A stretch of DNA of 64,000 nucleotides from assembly GCF_003852425.1 (NCBI RefSeq), contig NZ_QAJN01000016.1, positions 1 through 64,000 of the forward strand, given 5' to 3'. The position numbers and the translations under genes were made by a program. Below, piece by piece: positions 36,147-44,465 of the stretch (position 1 is the stretch's first letter; each line of letters begins with the position of its first letter). Origin of the DNA: Paucibacter sp. KBW04 (GTDB lineage Bacteria > Pseudomonadota > Gammaproteobacteria > Burkholderiales > Burkholderiaceae_C). The notes beneath the pieces are model-generated. The model made no database searches, was not told the origin of the DNA, and saw nothing but the letters and a program-made list of their open reading frames with translations.

Positions 36147-37283
36147 TCAGCCGCGAGCGCTCTTGACCGCCTCGCTCAACACCCCCAGCACGGCTAGCGA
36201 ATCGTCCCAGCCCAGGCAGGCGTCGGTGATGCTCTTGCCGTATTCCAGCTTCGATGGATCGTCCTTGCCAGGGCTGAACTTTTGCGCGCCGTCGTTCAGA
36301 TGGCTTTCCACCATCACGCCGAAGATGCTCTTGCTGCCCGACTTCATCTGCGCGGCAATATCGCGCGCCACCTCCAGCTGGCGCAGATGCTGCTTGGAGC
36401 TATTGGCATGCGAGCAGTCAATCATCAGGGTGGTATCCAGCTTGGCCGCGGCCAAGTCCTTGCAGGCCACGGCCACGCTTTCAGCGTCGAAATTGGGCGC
36501 CTTGCCGCCGCGCAGGATGACATGGCAGTCCTTATTGCCCTTGGTCTCGACGATGGCGACCTGGCCGTTCTTGTGCACCGACAAGAAGTGGTGCGGCCTG
36601 GCAGCGGCCTGGATGGCGTCGGTGGCGATCTTGATATTGCCGTCGGTGCCGTTCTTGAAGCCGATCGGCGCCGACAAACCAGAAGCCAGCTCGCGGTGCA
36701 CCTGGCTCTCGGTCGTGCGTGCGCCGATGGCGCCCCAGGAGATCAGATCGCCGATGTACTGGGGCGAGATCACGTCCAGGAACTCCGAGCCCGCCGGCAT
36801 GCCCAGTCGGTTGATCTCCAGCAGCAATTGGCGGGCGATGCGCAGGCCCTCGTCGATGCGGTAGCTCTCATCCAGATAGGGGTCGTTGATCAAGCCCTTC
36901 CAGCCCACCGTGGTGCGCGGCTTCTCGAAGTAGACGCGCATGACGATCTCCAGCGTGTCGGCGTACTTCTCGCGCTGCACTTGCAGGCGGCGGGCGTACT
37001 CCACCGCAGCGGCCGGGTCGTGGATGGAACAGGGGCCGATGATGACCAGCAAGCGGTCATCTTTGCGCTCCATGATTTTGCGAATGTTCTCGCGCGTGCC
37101 GCTGATCAGCTTTTCCATCGGCGTGCCGCTGATGGGGAAGAAGCGGATCAGATGCTCGGGCGGGGGCAGCGGAGTGACGTCACGGATGCGCTGGTCATCC
37201 GTTTGGCTGGTCTTGTCCTGCGGGGAGTACCAGCGTTCGGCCTGGTGTTCCGCTTTCTCATGCTTGGCATTCTTGGCATTCAT
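36147..37283 (-). CDS. aroG: 3-deoxy-7-phosphoheptulonate synthase (DAHP synthase, class I)
   Basis: This 378-aa enzyme condenses phosphoenolpyruvate and erythrose-4-phosphate in the first step of the shikimate pathway. Family signatures are LLVIIGPCSIHDP (metal-binding Cys), MRVYFEKPRTTVGWKGLINDP, the PAGSEFLDVISPQYIGDLISWGAIGARTTESQVHRELASGLS region and DCSHANSSKQ. The class I-alpha architecture (AroF/G/H type) implies feedback inhibition by an aromatic amino acid; which one cannot be read reliably. About 50-200 bases upstream lie a Phe/Tyr/Trp-rich leader ORF and a terminator/antiterminator pair, described separately, which strongly suggest transcription attenuation by aromatic tRNA charging. 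tldD lies upstream on the same strand. Confidence 0.96.
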   Translation of the reverse strand: MNAKNAKHEKAEHQAERWYSPQDKTSQTDDQRIRDVTPLPPPEHLIRFFPISGTPMEKLISGTRENIRKIMERKDDRLLVIIGPCSIHDPAAAVEYARRLQVQREKYADTLEIVMRVYFEKPRTTVGWKGLINDPYLDESYRIDEGLRIARQLLLEINRLGMPAGSEFLDVISPQYIGDLISWGAIGARTTESQVHRELASGLSAPIGFKNGTDGNIKIATDAIQAAARPHHFLSVHKNGQVAIVETKGNKDCHVILRGGKAPNFDAESVAVACKDLAAAKLDTTLMIDCSHANSSKQHLRQLEVARDIAAQMKSGSKSIFGVMVESHLNDGAQKFSPGKDDPSKLEYGKSITDACLGWDDSLAVLGVLSEAVKSARG

Positions 37284-37339
37284 GTGTGACGTCTCTCGGC
37301 TGAAGAAAAAAGGGGAGGAGGAGGATTTGTGTTCAGGGC

Positions 37340-37426
37340 AAAAAAAAACCGCCGGGCTTGGCTGCCGGGCGGTTTTCTGAGATCTGCTGCGCTATCGCGT
37401 GTTCGCGTCATCGCCTCTCAGCCGCC
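37340..37426 (-). promoter_or_regulatory. Transcription attenuator of aroG (antiterminator and terminator arms)
   Basis: Read 5' to 3' on the minus strand. Segment 2 is GGCGG-CTGAGA (37426-37416). Segment 3 is TCTCAG-AAAA-CCGCC (37382-37368), which pairs with segment 2 over 6 + 5 bp with a four-A bulge. Segment 4 is GGCGG (37353-37349). AAAACCGCC-C-GGC pairs with GCC-C-GGCGGTTTT around the loop AGCCAA, leading into nine Ts (37348-37340). Segment 3 is shared, so terminator and antiterminator exclude each other. Segment 2 begins 10 bases after the last aromatic codon of the leader ORF. The leader stop codon places a terminating ribosome over the start of segment 3, which would prevent antitermination. 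An alternative reading, a plain tldD terminator, does not explain the leader peptide or the antiterminator. Confidence 0.75.
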
Positions 37427-37481
37427 TGGGGCTAGAGAACCAAAAATACGCAAAAAAGAAGGCCGCGGGGCGAGAAATCAT
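37392..37481 (-). CDS. Aromatic-rich leader peptide of aroG (29 aa)
   Basis: The ORF starts at 37481 and reads MISRPAAFFFAYFWF then SSPRRLRGDDANTR, stopping with TAG at 37392. Codons 8-15 include five Phe, one Tyr and one Trp, in a protein of 29 residues located directly upstream of DAHP synthase. This is the classical control-codon run of a ribosome-mediated attenuator. A ribosome waiting at these codons would leave segment 2 free to form the antiterminator. No Shine-Dalgarno is visible before the ATG, but an extended -10 element ends 8 bases upstream, so the transcript may start at or next to the ATG. The same frame is open further upstream inside tldD, but that part is a shadow. Confidence 0.75.
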   Translation of the reverse strand: MISRPAAFFFAYFWFSSPRRLRGDDANTR

Positions 37482-37488
37482 GGGCTTG

Positions 37489-37497
37489 AATGTAGCA
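37489..37497 (-). promoter_or_regulatory. Extended -10 promoter element for the aroG leader
   Basis: The minus-strand TG-C-TACATT (37497-37489) lies between the tldD stop and the leader ATG. There is no -35 box at the right distance, which is tolerated by extended -10 promoters. The predicted start at about 37482 would make the leader peptide leaderless. Read-through from tldD is an alternative source of the transcript. Confidence 0.4.
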
Positions 37498-37518
37498 CGC
37501 TCTTTTGACGCCAGGCTT

Positions 37519-38982
37519 TCAGGCGGTTCCGCCCACCGTGAGGCCGTCGATGCGCAGCGTTGGCTGGCCCACGCCCACCGGCACGCTCTGACCTTCTTTT
37601 CCGCACACGCCGACGCCGGTGTCCAGCTGCATATCGTTGCCAATCATGGTGACGCGGGTCAGGGCCTCGGGGCCGCTGCCGATGATGGTCGCACCCTTGA
37701 CGGGGTACTGGATCTTGCCGTTCTCGACCCAGAAGGCCTCGCTTGCGGAGAACACAAACTTTCCGCTGGTGATATCCACCTGGCCGCCGCCGAAGTTGCT
37801 GGCGTAGATACCCTTCTTGATGCTGGCGATGATTTCCTGCGGGTCTTTGTCACCGCCCAACATATAGGTGTTGGTCATGCGGGGCATGGGCACATGGGCA
37901 TAACTCTCACGTCGACCGTTGCCGGTGGGGGCCACCTTCATCAGGCGCGCATTCATCGCGTCCTGGATATAACCCTTCAAGATGCCGTCCTCGATCAGCA
38001 CATTGCGCTGCGAGGCACAGCCCTCATCGTCCACATTCATGGAGCCACGGCGATCTGGCAAAGTGCCGTCGTCCAAGACCGTCACGCCCTTGGCCGCCAC
38101 GCGCTGACCGATGCGGCCGGCAAAAGCGCTGGAGCCCTTGCGGTTGAAGTCGCCCTCCAGGCCATGGCCGATGGCCTCGTGCAAGAGCACGCCGGGCCAG
38201 CCTGGACCTAAGACCACGGTCATCTCGCCGGCCGGGGCGGGGCGCGATTCCAGATTGGTCAGGGCCGCCGTGACGGCTTGCTCAACATAGCTGGCGATCA
38301 TCTCGTCGGTGAAGTAAGCCAGGCCGAAACGGCCACCGCCGCCACCCGAGCCCACCTCGCGACGGCCATTGCTCTCGGCGATCACGGTCACGCTCAGGCG
38401 CACCAGGGGGCGCACATCGGCGGCCAGGGTGCCGTCGGCACGCGCCACCAGCACGACTTCATGCTCGGCGGCCAGGCCGGCCATCACTTGCGCCACTCGC
38501 GGGTCCTTGGCGCGGGCCATGCGCTCGGTGCGTTCCAGCAAGGCCACCTTCTCGGCACTGTCCAGGCTGGCGATGGGGTCGTCCATGCCGTAGAGCGCGC
38601 GGCTGCCGGCCACGGTGCCGGTGCTGGGCACTTTGACCCGGCGGCTCTGGCCGGCGGCGGCGATGGAACGCACGGTCAGCGCGGCGTCCATGATGGCGGC
38701 CTCGGAAATATCGTCGGAATAGGCGAACGCGGTTTTCTCGCCCGTCACCGCGCGCACGCCCACACCTTGGTCGATGCTGAAGCTGCCGCTCTTGACGATG
38801 CCCTCTTCCAAGCTCCAGCCCTCGGCGCGGGTGGTCTGGAAGTAGAGATCGGCGTCGTCGACGCGATGCTCGGTGATCAGACGCAGGGCTTTGGTCAGCA
38901 CCGCTTCGCCGAGGCCATAAGGCTCAAGCAATTGGCTACGGGCTGCTACCAGGCGGGCAAGTGTGGGTTCGCGCGAAATCAT
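37519..38982 (-). CDS. tldD: Metalloprotease TldD
   Basis: This 487-aa protein is the TldD half of the TldD/TldE (PmbA) protease, which cleaves peptides such as modified microcin precursors and unfolded chains. The zinc motif [11 protein letters not shown] (HExxxH) is intact near residue 260, and [28 protein letters not shown] and the [15 protein letters not shown] motif are typical. It starts [24 protein letters not shown]. It is upstream of aroG on the same strand, and its stop lies 38 bases before the aroG leader ORF. The partner pmbA is not in the window. Confidence 0.95.
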   Translation of the reverse strand: MISREPTLARLVAARSQLLEPYGLGEAVLTKALRLITEHRVDDADLYFQTTRAEGWSLEEGIVKSGSFSIDQGVGVRAVTGEKTAFAYSDDISEAAIMDAALTVRSIAAAGQSRRVKVPSTGTVAGSRALYGMDDPIASLDSAEKVALLERTERMARAKDPRVAQVMAGLAAEHEVVLVARADGTLAADVRPLVRLSVTVIAESNGRREVGSGGGGGRFGLAYFTDEMIASYVEQAVTAALTNLESRPAPAGEMTVVLGPGWPGVLLHEAIGHGLEGDFNRKGSSAFAGRIGQRVAAKGVTVLDDGTLPDRRGSMNVDDEGCASQRNVLIEDGILKGYIQDAMNARLMKVAPTGNGRRESYAHVPMPRMTNTYMLGGDKDPQEIIASIKKGIYASNFGGGQVDITSGKFVFSASEAFWVENGKIQYPVKGATIIGSGPEALTRVTMIGNDMQLDTGVGVCGKEGQSVPVGVGQPTLRIDGLTVGGTA

Positions 38983-39017
38983 GGGCGCATTGTAGAAGCG
39001 CGGCCAAGACCTTGACT

Positions 39018-39893
39018 TCAGCTGGCGAAGGCCTTGGCCAGCGCATCAAACACCAGGCGTAGGCGAGGCGTGTCGCGCAGCTCCCGATGCGCCGTCAACC
39101 AAAGCGGAAGGGGTGGCGCCGGGATCTCGGGCAGCACCCGCAGCACATCCGCCTCGCGGGCCGCCAGAGCCTGCGGGCCGACCGCGATGCCCATGCCCGC
39201 GCGCATGCATTCCCAGGCCACTAACTGGTTGTCGCAGCGGAATCCAAAAAACTCCCGCCCGACCGGCAGGCCGGCCTGGGCAAAGCCACGCAGCATCAGG
39301 TCGGACTGGTCATAGCCCAACCACTGGTGCTCCAGCAGATTGCTCATCTCCGGTCGACCGTGGCGGGCGATGTAGTCGCGGTGGGCATAAAAGCCGATGG
39401 GCCAGTCGCCCAGCTTGCGCGCGACCAAGGTGGGCTGCTCGGGGCGGAACATGCGCAGGGCGATGTCGGCGCTGCGCTCCAACAGATTGGCCACCTGATC
39501 GCTGGCGACCAGCTCGATCTGAATCTCGGGGTATTGCTGCCGCAAGCCCAACAGCACCGGCGGCAGAAAGTGATGGCTGACCACCTCGCTGGCCGTCAAG
39601 CGCACCGTGCCGGCCAAGGACTGATCGCGTGCCGCCAGGCTCAGGCTCAGTTCACGGGCACTCTCACGCATGCGCTGGGCGGCGGGCAGCAGGGCTTCGC
39701 CGGCAGCGGTCAGGCGCAGGCCACGGGCGTGGCGCTCAAACAAACTCTGGCCCAGAGCCGCCTCCAGGGCCGCCAACTGGCGGCTCAGCGTGGGCTGGCT
39801 CTGCCCGAGCTGGGGCGCGGCCCGGTTCAGCGAACCGGCCTCGGCCAAGGCCAAGAACACCTGCAGCAAGGACCAATCCAGGGTTTGATTCAT
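39018..39893 (-). CDS. LysR-family transcriptional regulator
   Basis: This 291-aa regulator has an N-terminal winged helix-turn-helix ([66 protein letters not shown]) and a LysR substrate-binding domain ([32 protein letters not shown]). It is divergent from the epimerase-like gene with 108 bases between the starts, the usual arrangement for regulation of the neighbour, so control of the genes at 40002-41482 is likely. The effector is unknown. Confidence 0.9.
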   Translation of the reverse strand: MNQTLDWSLLQVFLALAEAGSLNRAAPQLGQSQPTLSRQLAALEAALGQSLFERHARGLRLTAAGEALLPAAQRMRESARELSLSLAARDQSLAGTVRLTASEVVSHHFLPPVLLGLRQQYPEIQIELVASDQVANLLERSADIALRMFRPEQPTLVARKLGDWPIGFYAHRDYIARHGRPEMSNLLEHQWLGYDQSDLMLRGFAQAGLPVGREFFGFRCDNQLVAWECMRAGMGIAVGPQALAAREADVLRVLPEIPAPPLPLWLTAHRELRDTPRLRLVFDALAKAFAS

Positions 39894-40001
39894 ATCGTCA
39901 TTATCAATTCATTGGCGCATAGCTGCGATTCAAAAACAGGTCTTCTGCATAGCTCCACCCTTGCGCACACTGCCGACATCCCTCGCTCAACAAGGCCTGC
40001 C

Positions 40002-40994
40002 ATGACAGCAAAAACCGTCCTCATCCTCGGCGCCGCCGGCCGCCTGGGTCAAACCCTGGCCCTGGCCTTTGCCCAAGCGGGTTGGCGGGTACTGGCCCAG
40101 GCGCGCAAGCCTTTGCCCGCCGCACTCCTCAAACAGCCCCTGATCCAGGCCCTGCCCTGCGACGCGCTGGACAGCACCGTGATGCTGCACCTGGCAAGAC
40201 AGGCCACCGCCGAGGTCCAGGTCCTGATCAATGCCTTAAACCCGCCCTACCACCGCTGGGACACGATGCTGCCACCCCTGGCCGCCAGCGCCCAGACGAC
40301 GGCCCTGGCCCTGGGCGCCCTGCTGATGCTGCCCGGCAATGTGTATAACTTTGGCCGCGATCTGCCGGAACGATTGGACCTATCCACAGCCGAGCGGCCC
40401 GACACGCCCAAGGCCAAGGTTCGCATCGCGCTGGAGGCGCAGATGGCCGCAGCCGCGGCCCAGGGCCTGGACTCGGTGGTGCTGCGCGCCGGCGATTTCT
40501 TCGGGGGCTCAGGCCCCGGCACCTGGCTGGACATGGCCATGGCGAGCAAGCTGGACCAAAGCATCTTCGTCTATCCCGGCCCCTTGAACCTCGTCCATGC
40601 CTGGGCCTATCTGCCCGATCTGGCCCAGACTTTTGTGCGGGTGGCCGAGCGGCGGGCGCAACTGCGCGGCCATCATCGCTTTCACTTTGCCGGCCACGCG
40701 GTGGAGGGTCAGGTCTTGCTCTCGACGCTGGAGCAGCTCAGCGCTCGGCCACTGAAGCTGCGCAGTCTGCCCTGGGGCCTGATGAAGCTGGGCGGCCTGC
40801 TCATCCCCACCTGGCGTGCCGTCGCGGAAATGCGCTATCTCTGGGACAAGCCCCATCGCCTGATCGACACCGAATTGCGCGCCCTGATCGGCGAGCCGCC
40901 CCACACGCCCCTGGCTCAGGCCTTGCGGGACAGCATCCCGGCCCTGCAAACTGCGAGATTCGATCCAGCCCTCGATGTCAAGGTCAGCCCATGA
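40002..40994 (+). CDS. NAD(P)-binding epimerase/dehydratase-like protein (SDR fold)
   Basis: This 330-aa protein has an N-terminal Rossmann motif VLILGAAGRLGQTLALAFAQAGW (GxxGxxG). NALNPPYHRWDTM and VYNFGRDLPE follow, as in atypical extended SDR proteins related to sugar-nucleotide epimerases. The classical YxxxK is not obvious, so catalysis may be absent or unusual. The frame is open 225 codons upstream, overlapping the LysR gene, but the ATG at 40002 begins the conserved fold. It overlaps the DUF4188 gene by 4 bases and is probably regulated by the divergent LysR protein. Confidence 0.75.
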   Translation: MTAKTVLILGAAGRLGQTLALAFAQAGWRVLAQARKPLPAALLKQPLIQALPCDALDSTVMLHLARQATAEVQVLINALNPPYHRWDTMLPPLAASAQTTALALGALLMLPGNVYNFGRDLPERLDLSTAERPDTPKAKVRIALEAQMAAAAAQGLDSVVLRAGDFFGGSGPGTWLDMAMASKLDQSIFVYPGPLNLVHAWAYLPDLAQTFVRVAERRAQLRGHHRFHFAGHAVEGQVLLSTLEQLSARPLKLRSLPWGLMKLGGLLIPTWRAVAEMRYLWDKPHRLIDTELRALIGEPPHTPLAQALRDSIPALQTARFDPALDVKVSP

Positions 40995-41482
40995 TTCACC
41001 GCGAACGTCTGTGCGCCAGTCTGGACGGCGATTTCGTCGTCTTCCTGATCGGCATGCGCATCAACAAGCCCTGGCTGCTGCACAAATGGTGGCCGGTGGC
41101 CCAGGCCATGCCGCGCATGTTGAAGGAGTTGCAAGACAAGCCCGAGCTGGGCCTGCTGCATTCCGACCTCTGGTTTTCGCGCACCACCCTGCTGGTGCAG
41201 TACTGGCGCTCCATGGACCAGCTGATGGCCTATGCCAAGAATCGCGAGAGCGAGCATTTGCCCGCCTGGGCCGCCTTCAACAAGGCGGTGGGTACCGACG
41301 GCACGGTGGGCATTTGGCACGAGACCTATGCCGTCGCGCCGGGCAGTTATGAAAACGTCTATCTCAATATGCCGGCCTTTGGCCTGGGTCGGGCCGGCCA
41401 TTTGCAGCCGGCCAGCGGCGCGCGCAAATCGGCGGCCGGGCGCTTACGGGCCAATGCTTCAGAGCCTCATCAGTCTTCCTGA
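40991..41482 (+). CDS. DUF4188 domain-containing protein
   Basis: This 163-aa protein matches the DUF4188 pattern: GDFVVFLIGMRINKPWLLHKWWPV at the start, LVQYWRSMDQLMAYAKN, HLPAWAAFNKAVG, VGIWHETYAVAPGSYENVYLNMPAFGLGRAG. The fold is likely a ferredoxin-like alpha/beta barrel related to small monooxygenases, but no activity is established. It is translationally coupled to the preceding gene (4-base overlap). Its 3' end overlaps the 3' end of rsmI by 13 bases on the other strand. Confidence 0.8.
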   Translation: MIHRERLCASLDGDFVVFLIGMRINKPWLLHKWWPVAQAMPRMLKELQDKPELGLLHSDLWFSRTTLLVQYWRSMDQLMAYAKNRESEHLPAWAAFNKAVGTDGTVGIWHETYAVAPGSYENVYLNMPAFGLGRAGHLQPASGARKSAAGRLRANASEPHQSS

Positions 41483-42378
41483 TCTTCGCGCGCCTTTTTC
41501 TGCGCCAGGGCCAACTCATAGAGCTTGTTGCGCGGCGCGCCGCTGATCTCGGCGGCCAAGGAAACGGCCTGCTTGAGCGGCAGCTCGGCCGCCAGAATCT
41601 GCAGGGCGCGCAAGGCCTGCGCGGGTAAATCGCTGTCCGCCGCCGACTCCGCCTTCAAGGCATGCAGGACCAGCACAAACTCGCCGCGCTCTCGCTGGCT
41701 GTCTGCCGCCATCCAGGCCGGCAGCTCGGCGGCCGGGGCGGTGTAGACGGTTTCAAACTGTTTGGTCAGCTCGCGGCAGATCGTCACTTTTTGCAGCGGG
41801 CACAGCTCGCCCAAGAGCTCGATCAAGGCCTTGATGCGATGCGGCGCCTCGAACAAGACCTGGCTGCGCGGGCTGTTGCGCAAGGCCGAGAGCGCCGTGC
41901 GGCGCTCGGCCGTTTTGGTCGGCAGGAAGCCGGCAAACTCAAAACCTTGGGCCTGCACATCGCCCGCCACGCTCAGGGCGGTCACGGTGCTGCTGACGCC
42001 GGGCACGGGGAAGACGCGCAAGCCGGCCGCCGCCACCGCCGCCACCAGCACGGCGCCGGGGTCGGAGATGGCCGGTGTGCCCGCATCGCTGATATAGGCG
42101 ATGCGCTCGCCCTGCTGCAGGCGCTGGATCAGGCCGACGCTGGCCTCGTGCTCGTTGTGCTGGTGCAGGGCGATCAAGGGCTTGTGCAGGCCCAGATGAC
42201 GCAGCAGGCCGCCGCTGACCCGGGTGTCCTCGCAGGCCACGGCGTCCACCAGGCTCAGGACATGGGCGGCGCGGTAGGTCAGATCGGCCAGATTGCCAAT
42301 CGGCGTGGCCAACACATAAAGTGTGGCGGCGGGATACTGCTGCGAGCCCGCGGCCGCCGCTGCGGCCTGCATCATCAT
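41470..42378 (-). CDS. rsmI: 16S rRNA (cytidine(1402)-2'-O)-methyltransferase
   Basis: This 302-aa member of the tetrapyrrole-methylase fold methylates the ribose of C1402 in the decoding centre using SAM. Signatures are LYVLATPIGNLADLTYRA, the CEDTRVSGGLLRHLGL block, AYISDAGTPAISDPG (SAM-binding loop) and VPGVSSTVTALSVAG. The start is one of three consecutive ATGs (42378, 42375, 42372), none with a clear ribosome site. It is divergent from yraN with only 22 bases between starts, an arrangement seen in many Proteobacteria. Confidence 0.95.
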   Translation of the reverse strand: MMMQAAAAAAGSQQYPAATLYVLATPIGNLADLTYRAAHVLSLVDAVACEDTRVSGGLLRHLGLHKPLIALHQHNEHEASVGLIQRLQQGERIAYISDAGTPAISDPGAVLVAAVAAAGLRVFPVPGVSSTVTALSVAGDVQAQGFEFAGFLPTKTAERRTALSALRNSPRSQVLFEAPHRIKALIELLGELCPLQKVTICRELTKQFETVYTAPAAELPAWMAADSQRERGEFVLVLHALKAESAADSDLPAQALRALQILAAELPLKQAVSLAAEISGAPRNKLYELALAQKKAREDQED

Positions 42379-42400
42379 CAAGGATGGGGTGTTGCCAACT

Positions 42401-42799
42401 ATGTTGTTCAAGTGGAGGGCTTCCAGTACGTCTTCGTCATCCAAGAGCTTTGGCGAGGCGGCCGAAGAACGCGCCCTGCAATTCTTGCAGCAGCACGGTC
42501 TGCGCCTCGTGGAGCGCAATTATCGGGTCGCCGCCGGCCCGCGGGCACGCGCAGGTGAGGTGGACCTGATCATGCACGACACCGAAGGCACCCTCGTCTT
42601 CGTCGAGGTGCGCGCCCGCGCCGATGCCTCGCACGGCGGCGCGGCCGCCAGCGTGGGCGCCGCCAAGCAGCGCCGGCTGATCTACGCGGCCCAGCACTTT
42701 TTGCTGAAACAAGCCACACCACCGCCCTGCCGCTTTGATGTCATCGCCATCGAGGGCGAACAGATCGAATGGCTGCAAGCCGCATTCAATGCCGAATAA
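42401..42799 (+). CDS. yraN: UPF0102 family protein YraN
   Basis: This 132-aa protein of the UPF0102 family has an endonuclease-like core: GEAAEERALQFLQQHGLRLVERNYR, GEVDLIMHDTEGTLVFVEVRAR (Glu-Asp-Glu-x-Arg of a Holliday-resolvase-like fold), SVGAAKQRRLIYAAQHFL. The biochemical role is unproven. The ATG at 42401 is preferred; the open frame extends upstream but overlaps the start of rsmI. It belongs to the rsmI-yraN-diaA-dolP neighbourhood, interrupted here by a 271-bp inverted-repeat element. Confidence 0.9.
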   Translation: MLFKWRASSTSSSSKSFGEAAEERALQFLQQHGLRLVERNYRVAAGPRARAGEVDLIMHDTEGTLVFVEVRARADASHGGAAASVGAAKQRRLIYAAQHFLLKQATPPPCRFDVIAIEGEQIEWLQAAFNAE

Positions 42800-42850
42800 A
42801 CCGTTACAGGCCGCGTCGGCAGGTCGATCAAGGGTTTGCCTGCAAGCCAA

Positions 42851-43121
42851 AGAACGTGTTCACGGCCCCAAAGAGGGCGCGCAAGTGCCTTTTCGGGATG
42901 GGATGCAAGGCGCGGCGCGCAGCCCATAGCCGAGCTATGGGCAAGTGCCGCAACGCCGCAGACCGCCCGAAAAGGCACTTGCCCTACGGGTTGAAACGAA
43001 ATCGGGCGATTTGTCCACCCATCCCCTTGCATGGGCGAAAAGCCCATGCTGCAGGGCCTGGGCGGCCAACTCATCCCGATTGCGTTTCAACGCGCCCCCT
43101 TTGGGACCGTGAACACGTTCT
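42851..43121. repeat. 271-bp MITE-like element with 30-bp terminal inverted repeats
   Basis: The ends AGAACGTGTTCACGG... (42851-42880) and their reverse complement (43092-43121) match over 30 bases with two differences. Inside there are three further inverted repeats: 17 bp perfect (GCAAGTGCCTTTTCGGG near 42881-42897 against 42968-42984), CCCATAGC/GCTATGGG (42925-42943) and GCATGGGC/GCCCATGC (43027-43047). No ORF of plausible quality lies within, and no target duplication is obvious. It fills the gap between yraN and the SIS gene. It may be a non-autonomous mobile element or a repeated intergenic structure. Confidence 0.7.
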
Positions 43122-43134
43122 ATGATCCCGGCCC

Positions 43135-43710
43135 ATGCTAGAGCAACGCATCCAACAACAATTCTTTGAAAGCGCCGACCTGCTGTACCAGGTGGCCGAA
43201 AACCTTTCACGCCCTTTGTCCAGCGCCGCGCATATGCTGATCGACGGCATCACCGGCGGTGGCCGCGTGCTGTGTTGCGGCCTGGGGCTGTCGGCCCTGG
43301 ATGCGCAGTACATGGCGGCCCTGCTGGTGGGCCGCTTCGAGCAAGACCGACCCGGCCTCGCGGCCATGGCCCTGGATGGCCAAACCCATGGCTACACCCA
43401 GGAAGCGGCGCTCAGCCGCCAGGTGCAAGCCTTTGGCCACCCCGGCGATTTACTGATCGTGTTCGAGTCCCTGGCGGCCAATCTCTCGCACTGGGCCCCG
43501 GTGCTGGAGGCCGCCCACGGCCAGGACATGAGCGTGATCGCCATCACCGGCAGCACGCAAGACGAGTTGCGCGGCCTGCTGCGCGACACCGATGTGCAGA
43601 TCCGCGTCCCCCACACCCGCAGTGCCCGCGTGGCCGAGGCCCAGCGCCTGCTGGCCCATTGCCTGTGCGACGCGGTCGATTTGCAGTTGCTGGGCGAAGC
43701 GGACGAATAA
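43135..43710 (+). CDS. diaA: SIS-domain protein, DiaA/GmhA-like
   Basis: This 191-aa protein begins with a helical N-terminus (MLEQRIQQQFFESADLLYQVAENLSRPLSSAAHMLIDGI), followed by a SIS fold with GGRVLCCGLGLSALDAQYMAALLVGRFEQDRPGLAAMALDGQT and a typical DLLIVFESLA motif. In the conserved yraN-diaA-dolP context it is best read as DiaA, the DnaA-binding initiation factor, and not as phosphoheptose isomerase. The SIS Ser/Thr-rich phosphate loops are less conserved than in GmhA, which supports that choice. The start ATG lies 14 bases after the inverted-repeat element. Confidence 0.78.
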   Translation: MLEQRIQQQFFESADLLYQVAENLSRPLSSAAHMLIDGITGGGRVLCCGLGLSALDAQYMAALLVGRFEQDRPGLAAMALDGQTHGYTQEAALSRQVQAFGHPGDLLIVFESLAANLSHWAPVLEAAHGQDMSVIAITGSTQDELRGLLRDTDVQIRVPHTRSARVAEAQRLLAHCLCDAVDLQLLGEADE

Positions 43711-43771
43711 ATTTGTAAAGCGCAGTTTTGATCTATTTTTGTTGAAGCACGACTTCACCCACAGGACCAGC

Positions 43772-44443
43772 ATGAGCAAGCCAGTTTTGAACCACCGTCA
43801 ATCGACTTCCATCACTTCAAGCTTTGGCGCCCTGCCCCGCCTGGCCTTGCTCAGCGCCGTGCTGCTGGGCGGCCTGCTGAACACCGCCTGCGCGCCCCTG
43901 GTCATAGGCGGCGCCATGGTGGGCGGTGCGATGGTGGCCACGGATAGACGCACCTCGGGCATCCAGGTCGAAGACGAAGGCATCGAGTACAAAGCCGCAG
44001 CCCGGGTGCGCGAACACTTTGGCCTCAACACCCACGTCAATATCAATAGCTATAACCGCCTGGTGCTGATCACCGGCGAGGTGGCCAGCGAGGCCGATCG
44101 CGGCAAGCTGGAAACCTTGGTCACGGGCGTGGAAAACGTGCGCACCGTGCTCAATGAGACGGCCGTCATGCCTGCCAGTTCCATCGGTAGCCGTTCCAAC
44201 GATGTGTTGATCGCCACCAAGGTCAAGGCCCAGTTCGTCGACGCCAAAGACCTGCTGTCCAACGCCTTTTACGTGGTGGTGGAGCGTGAGGTGGTCTATC
44301 TGATGGGCCGCGTCACCGAACGCGAGGCCACCCGCGCGACCGAGCTGGCACGCGGCGTCAGCGGCGTGAAGAAGGTGGTGCGCGCGTTCGAAATCATCAG
44401 CGAAGAAGAGCTGGCGCGGATCACGCCTCAAGCCAAGAAGTAA
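43772..44443 (+). CDS. dolP: BON-domain outer-membrane lipoprotein (DolP-like)
   Basis: This 223-aa lipoprotein has a signal peptide with lipobox LLNTAC, a small Gly/Met-rich linker (IGGAMVGGAMVATDRRTSGIQ) and two BON domains (about 65-135 and 145-215; HVNINSYNRLVLITGEV and FYVVVEREVVYLMGRVTEREA). DolP (YraP) binds phospholipids at the outer membrane and helps maintain envelope integrity. AGGA lies 7 bases before the ATG at 43772; the frame is open upstream within the SIS gene but is a shadow. Confidence 0.9.
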   Translation: MSKPVLNHRQSTSITSSFGALPRLALLSAVLLGGLLNTACAPLVIGGAMVGGAMVATDRRTSGIQVEDEGIEYKAAARVREHFGLNTHVNINSYNRLVLITGEVASEADRGKLETLVTGVENVRTVLNETAVMPASSIGSRSNDVLIATKVKAQFVDAKDLLSNAFYVVVEREVVYLMGRVTEREATRATELARGVSGVKKVVRAFEIISEEELARITPQAKK

Positions 44444-44465
44444 GTGCGGCTTGGGCTGCGCCCGC

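Noticed and set aside
37280-37411. A second leader-like ORF (ATG near 37411, minus strand) that runs through the aroG terminator, encodes three Phe from the T run and overlaps the aroG start.
   Set aside because: The Phe codons are just the terminator T tract and lie after the hairpin, where stalling could not control it. The upstream ORF at 37481-37392 fits attenuation far better.
37392-37643. An 83-codon minus-strand ORF containing the aroG leader.
   Set aside because: Its first 54 codons lie inside tldD in another frame and have no coding features; only the last 30 codons are proposed as the leader peptide.
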